Positions 24,001-38,003 are shown, counted from the first letter of the stretch. The stretch is 64,000 bases of DNA from Chloranthus sessilifolius (GCA_021018995.1 CM037587.1:4404866-4468865); one strand, 5' to 3'. The notes: generated by a model from the sequence alone, not told the origin. Program-made: numbers and translations.

Positions 24001-27000
24001 GCAAGCATGTCTCTTTAATCATGAGAGTCCTAATTCATATATTTTTCATTCTTCGGACGATATCATGTTTTTCAGTTGACGCCTATATCTAGCCAAACTC
24101 TATAGGGCTAGAAATTGTGTGGCAAACCGTGCAATCCCAGGCCAAAGCAGCTCGTTCTTTGTAAACCCCCTTATTAGATTGACCAACTTGTCACTGTTGT
24201 ACATAAAATATGTAATCGTTCTTTCATTCTGAATAGTTGCATGTGCCTTGGTCATTTTTCCTAAATCCTCAAGATTGAGGTTCACGCAATAAGCGGAACA
24301 CAGAGTCCAGTACAGGTGAGGTATCTTCAATATTAATTTTGAACCAATCACTTTATAATTGGCGGCATTGTCTATTACCACCTGCATAACTCGCTTCTCT
24401 TTAAGCTCTTCAACTACCTTATCAATTAGTTGAAAGAGATAATCATACGTCTTCGTGTGTTTAAAAGCATCAACTGATTTCAGAAATATTATCAGCATCG
24501 GGGTAGACCAAAAAGTTTATCAAACTCTTCCTTGTGGGATCGATCCATTCATTGCACATAATTGTGCAACCTCTCTCATCTCATGTGACAGCTCGAATTT
24601 CGACACCCCAAAACCCGTGCCATCGGCACAGCCCTCGAGGTCGTGCCTCGTGCAATAAGCGGAACATTTGGCACAACCCAATCATACTGAAAACACAAGA
24701 AGAGTATAATGCAGAACATATCTCCAGGTCTACCATATACTACATCAAAACGTAAATCCAAAAGATAGTTCTAATCCCATAATTCTGTATGGATAAAAGA
24801 ACTAACCCGAATCATCAGTGCCGTAACTACGGTCACCCAAAATAGTTCGACAAAAGAATATTACAAGTATCTTAATTCTATCAAAACAACCAAACACGGC
24901 TGGTCATGCCAAGCCATAAATCTCTCCCTTACATATTCTCAAGTACGCAACAAAACTTCTAGAAGAACTTCTCAGGTGGAGGCTCAGACTCCTCCCTCGG
25001 AACGTAATCTAAGTTCTCGGGCTCGACCTCACCAGCAGCAGTTCCCAACTCTGAACCTGTGACGTATAGTCAAAATAGGTGAGCTACATCCTAGCTCAAT
25101 AGAGATAATATCTGATCAGGTAAATCTTGCTTACTCACATACATTCAATAACATATATAAAACATGAGTTCATCGTTGTAATTTGATTAAAAGCAATTAA
25201 AGATGCAATAAAATAAGAGAGTGCCTTTACCATTCTATTTGTGACATCAGTTATTCATTAATGCTTATGATTTCAACAAGGCTGGCCCCATGACTTAAAA
25301 CAGTAACTTAAATAATCCCCGAGCAATAAGCATCGAGCCCCGATGGAATACCCTCTATCGTCATCTAATCAGACTATTTTTGCTATTAACTTGACCCCCG
25401 TCCCTTTCTCATAGGCAACGATTACATCACTACTATACATCCCTGGGATGTCTACTGGTGTACGGATTCGCCGCCGTACCGGTCACGAATATCCTGCGGC
25501 GTCAGTCACGGATATACCGCTGCGTCGGTTGGGTATTCTCCAAACCTTAAATCAAATATGTGCTACATATAGTTATTCACCGTGTAATCGTGCTAAATAA
25601 ATATAAGCTCCTAGCCTATTTAACCTCATTACAAATGTTCACATTTCCGTGGTTCTTTACATCCACTGTACATCCCTGGAATGATTGAATCCTTTTTCTT
25701 TATTAATACACTTATTCACATTCTCTGAACATTTCACATTTTTTGTATACTACTTCACATTTTACGTTTTCAACTATTTTTGAAAGCGAACACATTATGA
25801 TTCAACTCAACCGTAAGGAAAACATACATTCATAGCTCATCATCATCTATATGTTATCGTAATTAAGGGTACGAGATCAGATATTCCCCTACCTCACTTG
25901 CGTTTACACACTCGGATTCTCTAATCTATGTTAGCACTCAACCATCACAAGTTTGGTTCGAACTAGACCTGACGAAACACATATTTTTTCATCACTACCA
26001 GTGTAAGAACATTGGGTTATAAGCTTAACATCAATACATAACTATTCGTATGCAAAAACTGAATTTCATCCAAATCGATCGAACTAATTTAAATTGAACG
26101 ATTCTCAAAATCGTTCGAACGAAATTTAAATCGATCGAACGAAACTTTAAAATCGATCGTACGAAATCTATTTCGTTCGATCGATCCCACCATTAGTCAT
26201 TTTAACATGCCTTTGTCAGTTAACAAAATCGACTGAACGATTTTAAATTCGTTCACACAGGTTCCAACCAATCGATCGAACGATTTCTAAATCGATCGAT
26301 CGGTTTTCTTTAGAGTTCGAATCGATCGAACGATTTTACAATTCGTTCGAACGATTCCCCTCAGAACCCTTTTTGCTCTCTTCCCTATCCTTTCTTTGTT
26401 CAAAATCGATTGAACGAAATTTAATTTCGTTCAATCGGTTTCACCCAATTCCAGATCTAACACCCTTCTTCTTATCTCTTCATCATCTATCCTCATCATC
26501 TCTCCTATTAATCATATATTTAAATAATACACAACAAATTCTAGTTTCTCTAGCTAACAGTTTAAACCAAAACACAGGTTTGAGATTCTTACCCCAGTCG
26601 AACGGTTGGATCTCCTTCACTAGGCTTTCCCCAAACCCTCCAACCTAAATCTCTCCTCAATCCCGAGCTCGATCTGTTAGACTTTGCGAGCCAAGATCAA
26701 TGATTCATACTAAATGCTTCCCTCTTCATTTCATAACAATCACACATGCATTTACTCTCTCTCTCTCTCTCTCTCTCTTAACTCCTCTCAACCTGACCAA
26801 AGAGAATTAACTTATCTTCCCCCTTTTTCTTTATAATCTATGTTCTTACAGTTTGGTATAAAGCATATATAATTAACTAAGTGTATGTACTCACACATAC
26901 AATCACCCTTGTTCCACTTAACTCCATCACCTCCATACGTTCGACTAAGTCAATCGAGTCAATGTTGACCCGGTCAAACACTTGACCAGTTGGCCCGCAT

Positions 27001-30000
27001 CCTGAGGTGCACTATTCAGTATGAAATTTCTGAGACGTTACATCCCATATTTCCTCAAAGCTCTTCACATAAGCTCCTATCTTTGCATACTCATTATCCA
27101 GTAAGGGCCCAGATATCTCATATGGAGAAGGCTTTTTAACTCTTAGATCAGCTTCTGCACTAGAATCAATCATACTTTTAAATTATGACGACTCCACAAC
27201 CTGACTCTGAATGTGGTTAAATACCATGAACTTTGTAATGACCTTTCCGAGCTTCTTCCCCATGTTTTTAGTGAGGTTGCACTTAATTTAGATTGTTTTG
27301 CACTTTCAGTCTGGTACATGAACGGATCCATGGGACTTGTAGTACGACATATAGTAGGCCTCTTGGACTCTCTCGCAGAACCTGACCTACGCAACCCCTA
27401 AATCTCCTTGATATCCTCATCATCATCGAGATCGTATGGCCTCTGACTAGACCCGCCACACTAACATGCATGGATAGGCCCCTCAAGCTTGACCGAAATT
27501 GATAATCGGCTTCTTCCTGATCTCGTTGTTGTCGTACTTCTCTAGCACTCTCGCTGTCTCTGCATCCTCATCCTCATCATCCTCAGATACAGGTACAAAA
27601 AACTCTAGATCCCTCCTCCTTATTCTCTCATACATGTCCCTATCCCGGTCGGCATCTGCTTTTTTTTTTTTACTTGCCTGCAAGGTGGCTCTGATAACTT
27701 CTTTTACCTTTTTCGGTACATGCCAAAGATCAAAATTTTGGTCGAAATTATCAGTTTCGGTCCCTACCGAAACAATAATATAGGACTGAAATTTCGGTCA
27801 TTGTTTGTATGGGATTGAAATTATCAGCCAAAATTTTGATTCAAGTTTTCGGTTTCGGTCCCCTCCGAAACCGAAATGAAACACGAAATTTTGATCCTTG
27901 GTACATGCTCACATGATTTTATCTCTCCCTTAATGTGAGCCAAATGCTCATTCAATCGTGTTATACCTCCTCCCTGCAATTTCTTTCCACAAAGTTTACA
28001 TTCGATTCAGAGCCTATCGCCATCTATTGTTTTATCGTATTGTCAGGCTAGATCTTGTTCACGTACCATATTTATTTATTTCACCTGCATGAATGAACAA
28101 ATGATTGGATTAAATAACATGTTCAGTACTTACATGTGAATTAAACACATGTTGATTATATGTGTCACATCATCATGTGAGGATCTGTGACATGATCTGT
28201 GCAATGTTTATTATATGTGAATTAAACACATCCCATGATGATTTGTCACATGTCGATTACATGTGTCACATCGTCATGTGATGATGCATGTGTCACATCA
28301 TCATGTGAGGATGTGTGTCATGTTTATTACATGTGAATTAAATACATCCCATGATGATGTGTCTTATGTTGATTACATGTGTTGCATCATCATGTGTTGA
28401 TGCATATGTCACATCATCATGTGACGAAGCGTGACATGTTTATTACATGTGAATTAAACACATGTGAATTATTAATAGATAATTTCATATTATTATATTA
28501 TTAATATATGATAAAACATATAAAAATATTAGATTACATGAATACATAATTACACATTTCTAATTTTTTTTTACATTATTCTAATTTATTTTTATATTAT
28601 TATTATTTTTTTTTTTTAATAATTGTGGGTGTCGTCCAATTTTTTTTTTTTACATTATTAATATATAATAATATAAATTAATATTTAAAATAGCAATTAA
28701 TAATTTAATATATGATTTTTCTAAATATATAATATTATAAATCCATAGAAAAAATAAAAAATATATATTATCTAGGTTAGGAACCAATAAACCAAATTTT
28801 ATAATCTAGGTTAGGAAATAAATTAACCTAAGTTAGTAAATCTAGGATAGGTTAGATCTAGGTTACAAACCCTAAAAAAATTCAATTTGGGACACTTTAG
28901 AGACATATAAAGCCTCAAATTTAATGATTTTAACACAAAATCCTCAAATTTGGGCCTAAAATTTTAAAATCTACCATAATTATGGGTAAATCCAGTAAAA
29001 ATAACTTAAAAAATTGCAAGCAAATAGAGAAAAATCAAGCTATATGATGGAAAATGATACATTTTCTATAATCTCTGACGAAAATACGATGATCCCGAGC
29101 TTTCCGGGTGGTCGGTAGCCAAGGTTTGGGTGTCCGGTTGCTAAAGAATGAAGAGGAAGAAGAAAGAGCAGTGGAAGAGATAGAAAATGAGAGAAAAATG
29201 GTGTAAATGGGCTAAAAAAAAGGCAAACCACTACAAAAAATTAGACTAGTAGCAAAAACTGCTGCTATTAATTAGTTATGTCGCTACCAAAAACTGTTGC
29301 TATTAGTCCTACTACTATCAAAAACGGTCTTAACAGTAAGTGCCGCTGAAACACCTTATTTTTGTAGTGAACCCGAGTCCTAAGCCCCACTGAGAAAATA
29401 TGAAATATCGGACGATAATTCTTATTATTAGACGATACGGACGATAAATTGCCCGTATCGTCCGATAATATAGCTTTTTAATGGGGTGCCCCATAAAACC
29501 CCTTTTTATATGTCGTCTCAAACCCTCCAGATACCGATGCGTATTGGATGATACGTATCGGTATCGGACGATATTTTGATCCATGCTCTCGTCCTCTCGC
29601 ATATGGTATCAAAGCTGATGGTGGGCTAGGATGGCTCTAACATAGATTTTATATTAGGTAGTGGAGTTACTTTTTGGGATATGGTTGCGATGTGGAACCA
29701 TTATATAAATTATATATATATATGTAAGATCTATAGTGTAAAAGATTGGGTCGAAAGTTGGTCTCCACTGTTTGATTCAATCGATTGCAAGGCCTTCTAA
29801 AATGTAATGTTATGTTGGATTTATATGCTAGCCATTAATTTTACATGATTATAATATAACTCAGCGAATAAAAATTATTATTTAGATCATGGCTTATCCG
29901 CTAAAAAAGTTATAGATTCACATGACATTTGGTCAGCCCAAAAAATGACCCAAGCATCAGGTCATGAGCTGATATTGGCCACTTACCTAATACTAACTTT

Positions 30001-33000
30001 ATTTATATATGGTGGAAATTTTAAACCTATCCGCTTGAACCTTTCATGGTATTCAATAGGGTTTTAGAGACCTTTGGTTATAGAGGAATTTTGAATTTTG
30101 ACAGAGAAAGGTTTCCCTTCTATTCAAGGGTTTTTAAATCTCATATTGCATGATTCATCAGGCAACATTCTGACATAAAACAAGGGTTTTTAAATCCCTT
30201 ATTGCATCAGAGGCAACATTCGAACATAAAACAACATTCGTTTTGGATTGATCAGTCATATGACATGTGATTGAAGAAAGGGTTAGCTCTCCTGACTGTC
30301 ACTTCAACACCAATTAATGGTTGAGTATGTTTTAATCCACACTGTCAAAGTGCTAGATCATACAACAAAGGGCAATGGGTTCAAAAATAATCTTTTTGAG
30401 CGATTCAAATCGTCCTATTTGTTGACTATAATACTAAGGATTGTTTTTAGTTTAGATGGCTGATATCAAAGTTCATGAATCAGATGGTTCATGTCAAATT
30501 ATAGGCATGTTTTTTTGGGCTAAGATATGCTATAACAATTATTGAGAGTTGGAAAATTTAGATTGGTCAAGATGCGCGTCACATGGTATAATGATAAACC
30601 ACTCTTTAACTGTATGAGAGTTACATATTTAATGGTCCTAGATCATTTAAACAGAACTCTGGTATTTAAATGTCGGGCAGGACACGGGAGCCATTATCTC
30701 TTAACAACCATAAAGTTATTTTTGTACCTGTTTACCCCTTCATTTGATGGATCAAAGATTGGAGGACAACTCTCAAATTTAATGCATTGGATTTGGACAT
30801 TTTTGACCACATTTATAATGATGGATATGTATTAATTCATATCCAATTTTTTTGGATGGTACTTGATCGATCTTGTCAACATTTCCTTTTCGCTAGCACC
30901 TAATCCTTACAATGGATACCACATGGTGCCCAGTGCCCACCTAAACCTGCTCTATGAGCACTTATCAGAGCCTAAGCCCTATGACTGATATATGTACACA
31001 CCACAGAAAGCATCTCATGTTTCCCATAAAGCGTCTGACTCTCCCACTTATAACGTATTATTGTCTCTCCACGCCATCAATATAATTTATTATCGATAAC
31101 CAACCACTAGTGAAAAGCTGGCTTTAAGAGATTTTTAGGTACTCTGAAATCCGGGGAAGTCTTGGTGAAAGTAAATAATAATAAGGGTGCCTCTCTTCAT
31201 GCTTATAAAGGTTTGAAACTCATTAATTGCTTCGAATCATATGATGGAGACCAAGGTATCAAAATCGGTGTCGGTCTCAGGTATCGGTTTGCCCAAGACC
31301 GATACTTATCGGCCTTAATTTTTGTTTTAGAAAAAAAAAAAAAAAAAACCTCTACGCATCGGTCGATACCCGAGACATATCGGATACCCGAGTTGGGATA
31401 CTGATACATATCGGTTTTTCAGCCGATGTTTTATACCTTGATGGAGACAATTTTTCACCTCAATCTTCTGCATAATGGATCTTGAGATCATGAGCTTATC
31501 ATTAGACGCCCAATTTTTTATTCCATGTGGCCCAGATCTTAAAAAAAATACCCTAAAATCACGTTTTAGTGAGATATTGGCCATGATTAAAAAGTAAATA
31601 TTTAATGGTGTAAGATCGTTTAAATACCATTATAGGTGAGGAGCCATCATTATCCTTAATTTATATGGTAAAGTGGTGAGCAAGATGATAGTACTTACAT
31701 CTATCAAGCATAAAATCATAGCCATTCTTTGGTCCTGGCAGGTTATTTTTCTTTGGAAGGTGTATTGAGTAGAGGCGGCAAAGATCTCCCTTCTTGGAGG
31801 TGCAGTGCAATATCCAAACGTCAGAGGCAAGGTAACTATTTATAGTATAAGGGTCCATATGGTAATTTTCATTCTGGCTAAAATACAGGATTATAATAGA
31901 TTTTCTTGTAAAGAAAAAATAATCCGTCGCGAGATTTAAAGACCGATACATATTGGCCTATCATTTGGGTCAAAAGCCGACATGTATCAGATACGTATGG
32001 GCCAAATCAGCCGATATTAAAGTAACTATTTTTAAAAAATATCAGATATATAAAAGATAATTAAAGATGATTAGATATATAAAGAATAATAATTTGGTGC
32101 CACATAAATAAACCATTTGCTGGAAAATGCCATTTATTAGATATTTGCATCATAATGCGAATTCAAAAGAACATATAGGTTGCAAGATATTTTCCCTACC
32201 TCAGCATTACGGAAATCGTGCTTGGAAGCTTTGGAAATCGGTTGGTTTATGTTAAATTCCTCGTATACCTGATTTCCGGAGTTTTGAAGCACACGAGAAT
32301 AGAACGCGACTCAAATCGGGTCTATTTTGCACAATGTAGATAAAACACGCACACGGATCGAGGCGTTGGACCACATGGCTAAGCTTTTTTTTTATTTTTA
32401 TTTTTTTTATTAATCACATGGCTAAGCTATTAACCAACACTCGAGTCCGATTTCTGCCCCAATTAGATGTATGGAGTCGATTTCTTCAAAGAAACAGAAT
32501 CTATAAGTAGGGGATTGCGAGTTTACCGGAATGAACTCTCGCTTTCAAGGGCTTCCGAGCTTCGCGTAAGATTTCGCCCGTGAGAATGCACTTGATCACA
32601 CCGATCTCCGTCTAAAAGAGGTATTGTCGTGATGGTTTAGAGGTCGCGGAATAATCTTCCCGCTTCAAGGGTCGATTTGCTCGGTCGGAGGGATCCAAGT
32701 GACAATCTTGGACCTTCTTGCAGTGAAGCCGATGGAGGGAAGAAGAAGAAGCTCTTCTTTTGACTGCTGTTATACGAGAACCTGCCCAGCCGATGGACGG
32801 TAGAAGAAGAAGCTCTTCTTTTGACTGCTGTTACTCGACACTCAAAGTTCACGCGTAGACTTCGCGTGCGTGGTTTTAAATCGGCTGGGCAGGTTCTCGT
32901 GTAAAGCTCATACATCCACTTAGGTGTACTAGCTTAACTAAAGGCCATAGATTAAGTTGTGGCCCAAGTGTCTAAGTGGTGGGTCTTGGCGTGAGTTTCA

Positions 33001-35509
33001 TCTGTTGGATCTGAAACGTGAGTTTGTGCATCAAATGGCCCTTATGATTCCCTGACTCATGGGTCCTCGCATTGGGTCGGTTCAAGTGTGGACCCGTATA
33101 CTCATGTAGGTACATGAGGGTGACTCATGGATCATCAACCTGGCCCTCCCTAATCATGGTCCGTGCCCAATTTCGTCCAGCCCGAGGGTCTCAACATTGG
33201 GTCCTCACTACTGATAGGCTTTATAACTTCTCATACTCAGCCTTCCACTAACGACTTCTACTTTATACCCCAGACTAAAGGGTCTAATGCTATCTATTGG
33301 CCTCACACAGCAGGTCTGTTTACCCACTGACCTGATTCCAAAGACCTAGTTCTAGTAATTACACCGGGGTGTCATGTCGATCAGGTGATCACCCGTCGGA
33401 TCATGGGGTGGTTACGAACCGGAACACAACAGGGTGTTACATTTTTCGTGCAGTTGACTTTGTTGACTACACGATTTTATATGACTTATTTTATTTTTTT
33501 GTCATTATTGAACCACTCTATTATGTGATTGGAAAATATGTGACACCAAACTAATGCACAATGCATGAAACCTTCAATCATCAATACTAAAAGGAAAAGG
33601 GTACCAGTCTTTGAAAATCTAATCTCACCTCAGTAGGAAACGATATTGACTGCTTTGAATCAGAAAATAGAGATTATTTTGTCTTCTTTCACACAATGGA
33701 TTATGAGATCGTGGGGATAACATCAGTTGATCATTTTTTTATTCCTTGTGGCACACGTTCTAAAAGTGGCCCTAAAATCACGTTTGAGTGCCACGAGATT
33801 TTTAGGTCACTTTTTCGGAATGTGTTATCTGAAATAAAAAATTGATTATATGATGGTACACTCATGATCTCTAGATCCACTGTGTTGAAGATTAGGATGA
33901 AAAAGATCTCCATCTTCTAATTCAAAGTAGTCAATGATTTTCTACTGGAGTGAGATTACATTTCACAGGATAAAAGCATAGTAACCAAGTTCGGATTCAA
34001 TAACCATTCAGTTGGCTGTCAGTCCCGTTTAATTCGAAAAAGATTCGAGAAAATTCAGGGACTATAAAAAAAATATATGAAAACATATGTTAACCTATTT
34101 AAAGTTAAAATAGATTTTTAAATAATAAAATAAGTGTATTACATAGTCCGCATACATTCAAATTTTACAAGTATAGAAAATAAAATTGAAATATGATTAA
34201 AGCATGCATCATAATGAAAGTTTTTTGAAAATTTCGGAAATTTAGAGAATCAGCGAAATCAACCAAATATTCGGCACACCACCAGTTGGGTGACTCCTTC
34301 CAAAATTTTGATGAATTCCTAGAATTTTATGACAGACGATAAAAAAATGATACTCAAAGGAAAATTGATTGATTTTATTTTAGGGCACTTTAGAAAATAA
34401 TGTCTCAAAAACAAATTTTTTAGCAAAAAGGACCCAACTTCAAACGTTTTAGAAAAACGGTGCTTTCATGGATTTTAGAACTTTAGAAAACCGCAAAACC
34501 ACTGTTTTTCTAAAAAATTTTAAAAAAATAGTGCTTTCACGATTTTCTGAAGTTCAAAAATTCATGCAAGCACTATTTTTCTAAAATGTTTGAAGTCGGG
34601 TCTTGATTGGTAAAAAGTTTGTTTTTTAGGCATGTTTCTCTACTTATCCCTTTATTTTAACATTCATATAAAAAAGGATAGATGTACCAGTAGTGTGTAT
34701 ATATATATACAGGCACAATCCAAAATGATCTCCAAGTTCTCCAAGGGTCAGAGCTATTGCCCCTAGGAGATGAAGAAGATGCAGATGTCGTCAAGGTGAC
34801 CCCATCTAAACTCATTTAATTAAATAAACTGTCATTTTCCTATAGCCTACCTTTATTTGCACCCACGGACTTTAGGAACCATATATTGAATGTTTTGAAT
34901 TAGACGACCGTGATTATTTTTGGGCCTAATGTTTCGCCCATCGATCTTGAGATCATAGGCTTACCATTAGGAGCTTACTTTTTTATTCCACTAATGGTAT
35001 CGTTATAATCTCAAGATCCTGAAAGATTTGAGCGAAAAAACAGTCTCTATTGTCTCATTCAAAGCAGTCAATGGTTTTTGGCGTAGCTGCCGTCAAAGAT
35101 TCGATGGATGCAGATAAAGGTACATTTTTCTATATCATCATGATGAAATGAATCTGGTCTGTTGATATATATTTATGGTTAAAGGTTTTGGAATGGAAGG
35201 AGGTGGGAGAACGAATCCACACCATTAAAGAGGCACTTGGATCGTTGGATGACGGAGAAATAAGCATATCGGCATATGATACAGCGTGGGTGGCACTTGT
35301 ACAAGATATTAATGGTAGCGGCGCTCCACAGTTCCCTAGTAGCCTTGAGTGGATCGTCGGAAATCAATTATCGGATGGTTCCTGGGGTGATCCCTACGTT
35401 TTCACGGCTCATGATCGGATAATCAACACATTAGCTTGTGTAATTGCATTAACGTCTTGGAAAATCCACCCTGAAACATGCCAAAAAGGTCAGAAGAAGA
35501 TCCACCTGT

Positions 35510-35577
<68 letters not shown>

Positions 35578-37972
35578 CCCTAGACTATTCATCCAGACCA
35601 ATTGGGCACCATGTGGCACTCATCACAAGTATTGGCATTGTGTGTGGGGCAATCAGTTAGATCGGATCCACTCTGTTTGCACGGTTTTATTAAAAGCTCA
35701 AAACGCGACAAAATAATTGACTATCATGTGTTTGTACAAATATGTTTTAGCCATTTATTTTCTGACTGCATAACCTCGGAATCACATGATAGAAATAGTT
35801 TTTCAATACAGTAGGGCTAAATTTGATCTATCTCATATCCCCGTAAACCATATGGCACCATGTTATGTCACATGTGTAGAATCAATGATCCAATCGGTGA
35901 GCAACTAATACCAACTTGGATAATTTAGTTGGTATAGGATAACGGACCCGGATTGGAGTAGATCAATGATAGAGTACATGCAGTACTATTTTTCATCAAG
36001 TGTGCTACTTGATGCGAATGACCCCCAATGTGAAAATTTGGTGGGTCAAAGATTACATTGAAATTATATTTACATTATATGAGTCAAAGTGGTCAAACAT
36101 CTTTAAAATGAAGGACTAATCTTTTGTTTTGTTCACATAGGAATGTGGTACTTGGAAGAGAATATGTGTAGGCTTGGAGATGAAGATGCTGAGCATATGC
36201 CCATTGGATTTGAAGTAGTCTTCCCTTCTCTTCTAGAGATGGCTCGAGACTTAGATTTGAACCTCGCTTATGATTCTCAAGTCTTGCAAGACATATTTGT
36301 TCAAAGAAATTTAAAGGTCAAAAGGTATCTTCAAAGTCAAATCTTTCTCTCATCAATGTATTATACGGTACGGCTATTCTCACCGGTTTTCGAAATAAGT
36401 ATCACACAGTTTTTCATACACGAAAACGATTGACTGATCTAAATCAGACGCGGGAGATTTTTTTTGTTCCAATCTTCCCCATGATAGATCTTAAGATCAT
36501 GGCGCACCTATCAAATGGTTAGATGTTGATTTCACACAGCACACATCCTTTAAAGTGAAGGTCCACTCTTTTGCCCATGATCTAGGTCACTTTTGGAGAT
36601 GTATGCTATGTGGAATGAATTGGTAAAATGCTTTTAATTGTTTTTTTTTCAAATCTTTCTAATTGCTGTTTTATTCGCTTACTCCGTCTTGGTAACTATG
36701 CCTATATGCATATGGATGAATTAGGATACCAAAAGATCTAATGCACAAGGTTCCAACAACACTCCTTCATAGTTTAGAAGGCTTGAGTGATCTTGATTGG
36801 GAGAAGCTTCTGAAGCTCCAATGCCCAGATGGCTCCTTCTTGTTTTCACCGGCTGCTACGGCCTTTGCGCTCATGCAAACCAAAAACGAAAAGTGCCTAG
36901 GATATCTCAACGCCGCAGTTGAAAGATTCAGAGGTGGAGGTACCACCATTATCCAAAACCCATTTTCCTTTTTTTCATTTTTTTGAATTTATTTATTTAT
37001 TTAGCTCATGATATAAATATCTACTCTTTAGTCCCAAATGTCTACCCCGTAGACATGTTCGAGCGTCTTTGGCTTGTCGATCGGTTGGACCGTCTTGGGG
37101 TTTCTCGATATTTCAAATCGGAGATCAAAGAATGCCTTGATTATGTTTACAGGTATATTAACAACTACGAAATTTAATTTATTGAAAATAAAATTTAGGA
37201 TTATCATATTTTTGTAAAAAGTTTAAGGCTTTTAGCTTATTGCATTACTTTAGAAAGTTTTACGAAAAAATAAGGAAATGTGAGAAACATTTATAAATAA
37301 AATTATCGAATCACCCTATCTAATTTATTTATTTATTTATTTTAATTGTGGGTCTCATAGAGAAGTTAAGAGTCGGGAAAAGAGTTTTAATGGGAGGAGA
37401 TGGGAAGGGGGGATTTAATTCCTTTCCATCCAAATTTTTTATTTTTTTCTTATTTTAGGGGTAGAATATGGAAGTTTTATCCTCTCATTGGTGAGAGTCT
37501 TCTTTTTCGAAGAGATTGACTCTACGAAGACCTTTTTACAATCCATATTTGTTTTTGAAACAGTTGGTCACGAGTTTAACCGACGTTTTGATGGCTTCGT
37601 TATTGCGCGAACACTTGCTCTATTTCTATACCATGAGGCATCGTTTTAAAGTTTCGATTGAAGCGTTGTGTGAAGCTTTTGGTCGGTGTTTGCCCCCGTT
37701 TTCAGTGTGTTGGGAGTTTTTGTGGATTGTGAGTTTGTCGATAGTGGTGACGTCTCTTCAGATGAATCTTCGGTGTTGGTTACCGGCAGATCATGATGGT
37801 GGATTCTTGAAGTTTTACTTTACTTTGAAGGCCCCTAAATTCCATGTCGGTATTAGATGGGTCTTAGATGTCATTCAATGTATTTTAATATTAGTTATTA
37901 TAACTACCACTATTATGGCCCTCTACTTTGTAACAGTTCTCCATTTTAAATGAAAAGAATAAAATTTATCTC

Positions 37973-38003
<31 letters not shown>

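Larger units (their letters stand above)
22200..28069 (-). pseudogene. hAT transposase (BED, DUF659, hAT-C), broken
   Basis: From high to low coordinates: the BED zinc finger starts near 28069 ([27 protein letters not shown]). An acidic linker follows at 27683-27483 ([13 protein letters not shown]). The DUF659 start is at 27180-27043 ([20 protein letters not shown]) and its continuation at 24583-24100 ([40 protein letters not shown]). Next come 23985-23770 ([20 protein letters not shown]) and the hAT-C dimerisation domain at 23335-23090 ([28 protein letters not shown]). A tail lies near 22380-22230 ([12 protein letters not shown]-like). The solo LTR interrupts DUF659. Stops and frameshifts are present, so it is not functional. 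Confidence 0.88.
21255..29585 (-). mobile_element. hAT transposon (8.3 kb) in CPS intron 1
   Basis: The left end CATAGATCAAAAATTTGG and right end (reversed) CATGGATCAAAATATCG form terminal inverted repeats. Both ends also share the subterminal CGATACGTATCATCCAA. The 8-bp target duplication CTCTCGTC is perfect at 21247-21254 and 29586-29593. It encodes a decayed hAT transposase on the minus strand. Without the 2459-bp solo LTR, the 177-bp hAT MITE and the 141-bp CACTA MITE inside it, the element would be about 5.5 kb. It is the probable parent of the GTATCGG MITEs scattered in the window. Confidence 0.88.

Noticed and set aside
27170-27486. Overlapping ORFs on both strands at 27.2-27.5 kb
   Set aside because: They are frame-shifted and antisense readings of the decayed hAT transposase between its acidic linker and DUF659.
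35188-35583. Gene start at 35188 with reading through to 35583
   Set aside because: The first codon is TTG inside exon 3 and the last part reads through the donor into a TA microsatellite. Family alignment and splice phases show an internal exon.
37516-37953. 145-residue ORF in CPS intron 6 as a gene
   Set aside because: It begins at a non-ATG codon, has no recognisable domain, and lies entirely inside a poly(A)-tailed insertion with a target duplication.
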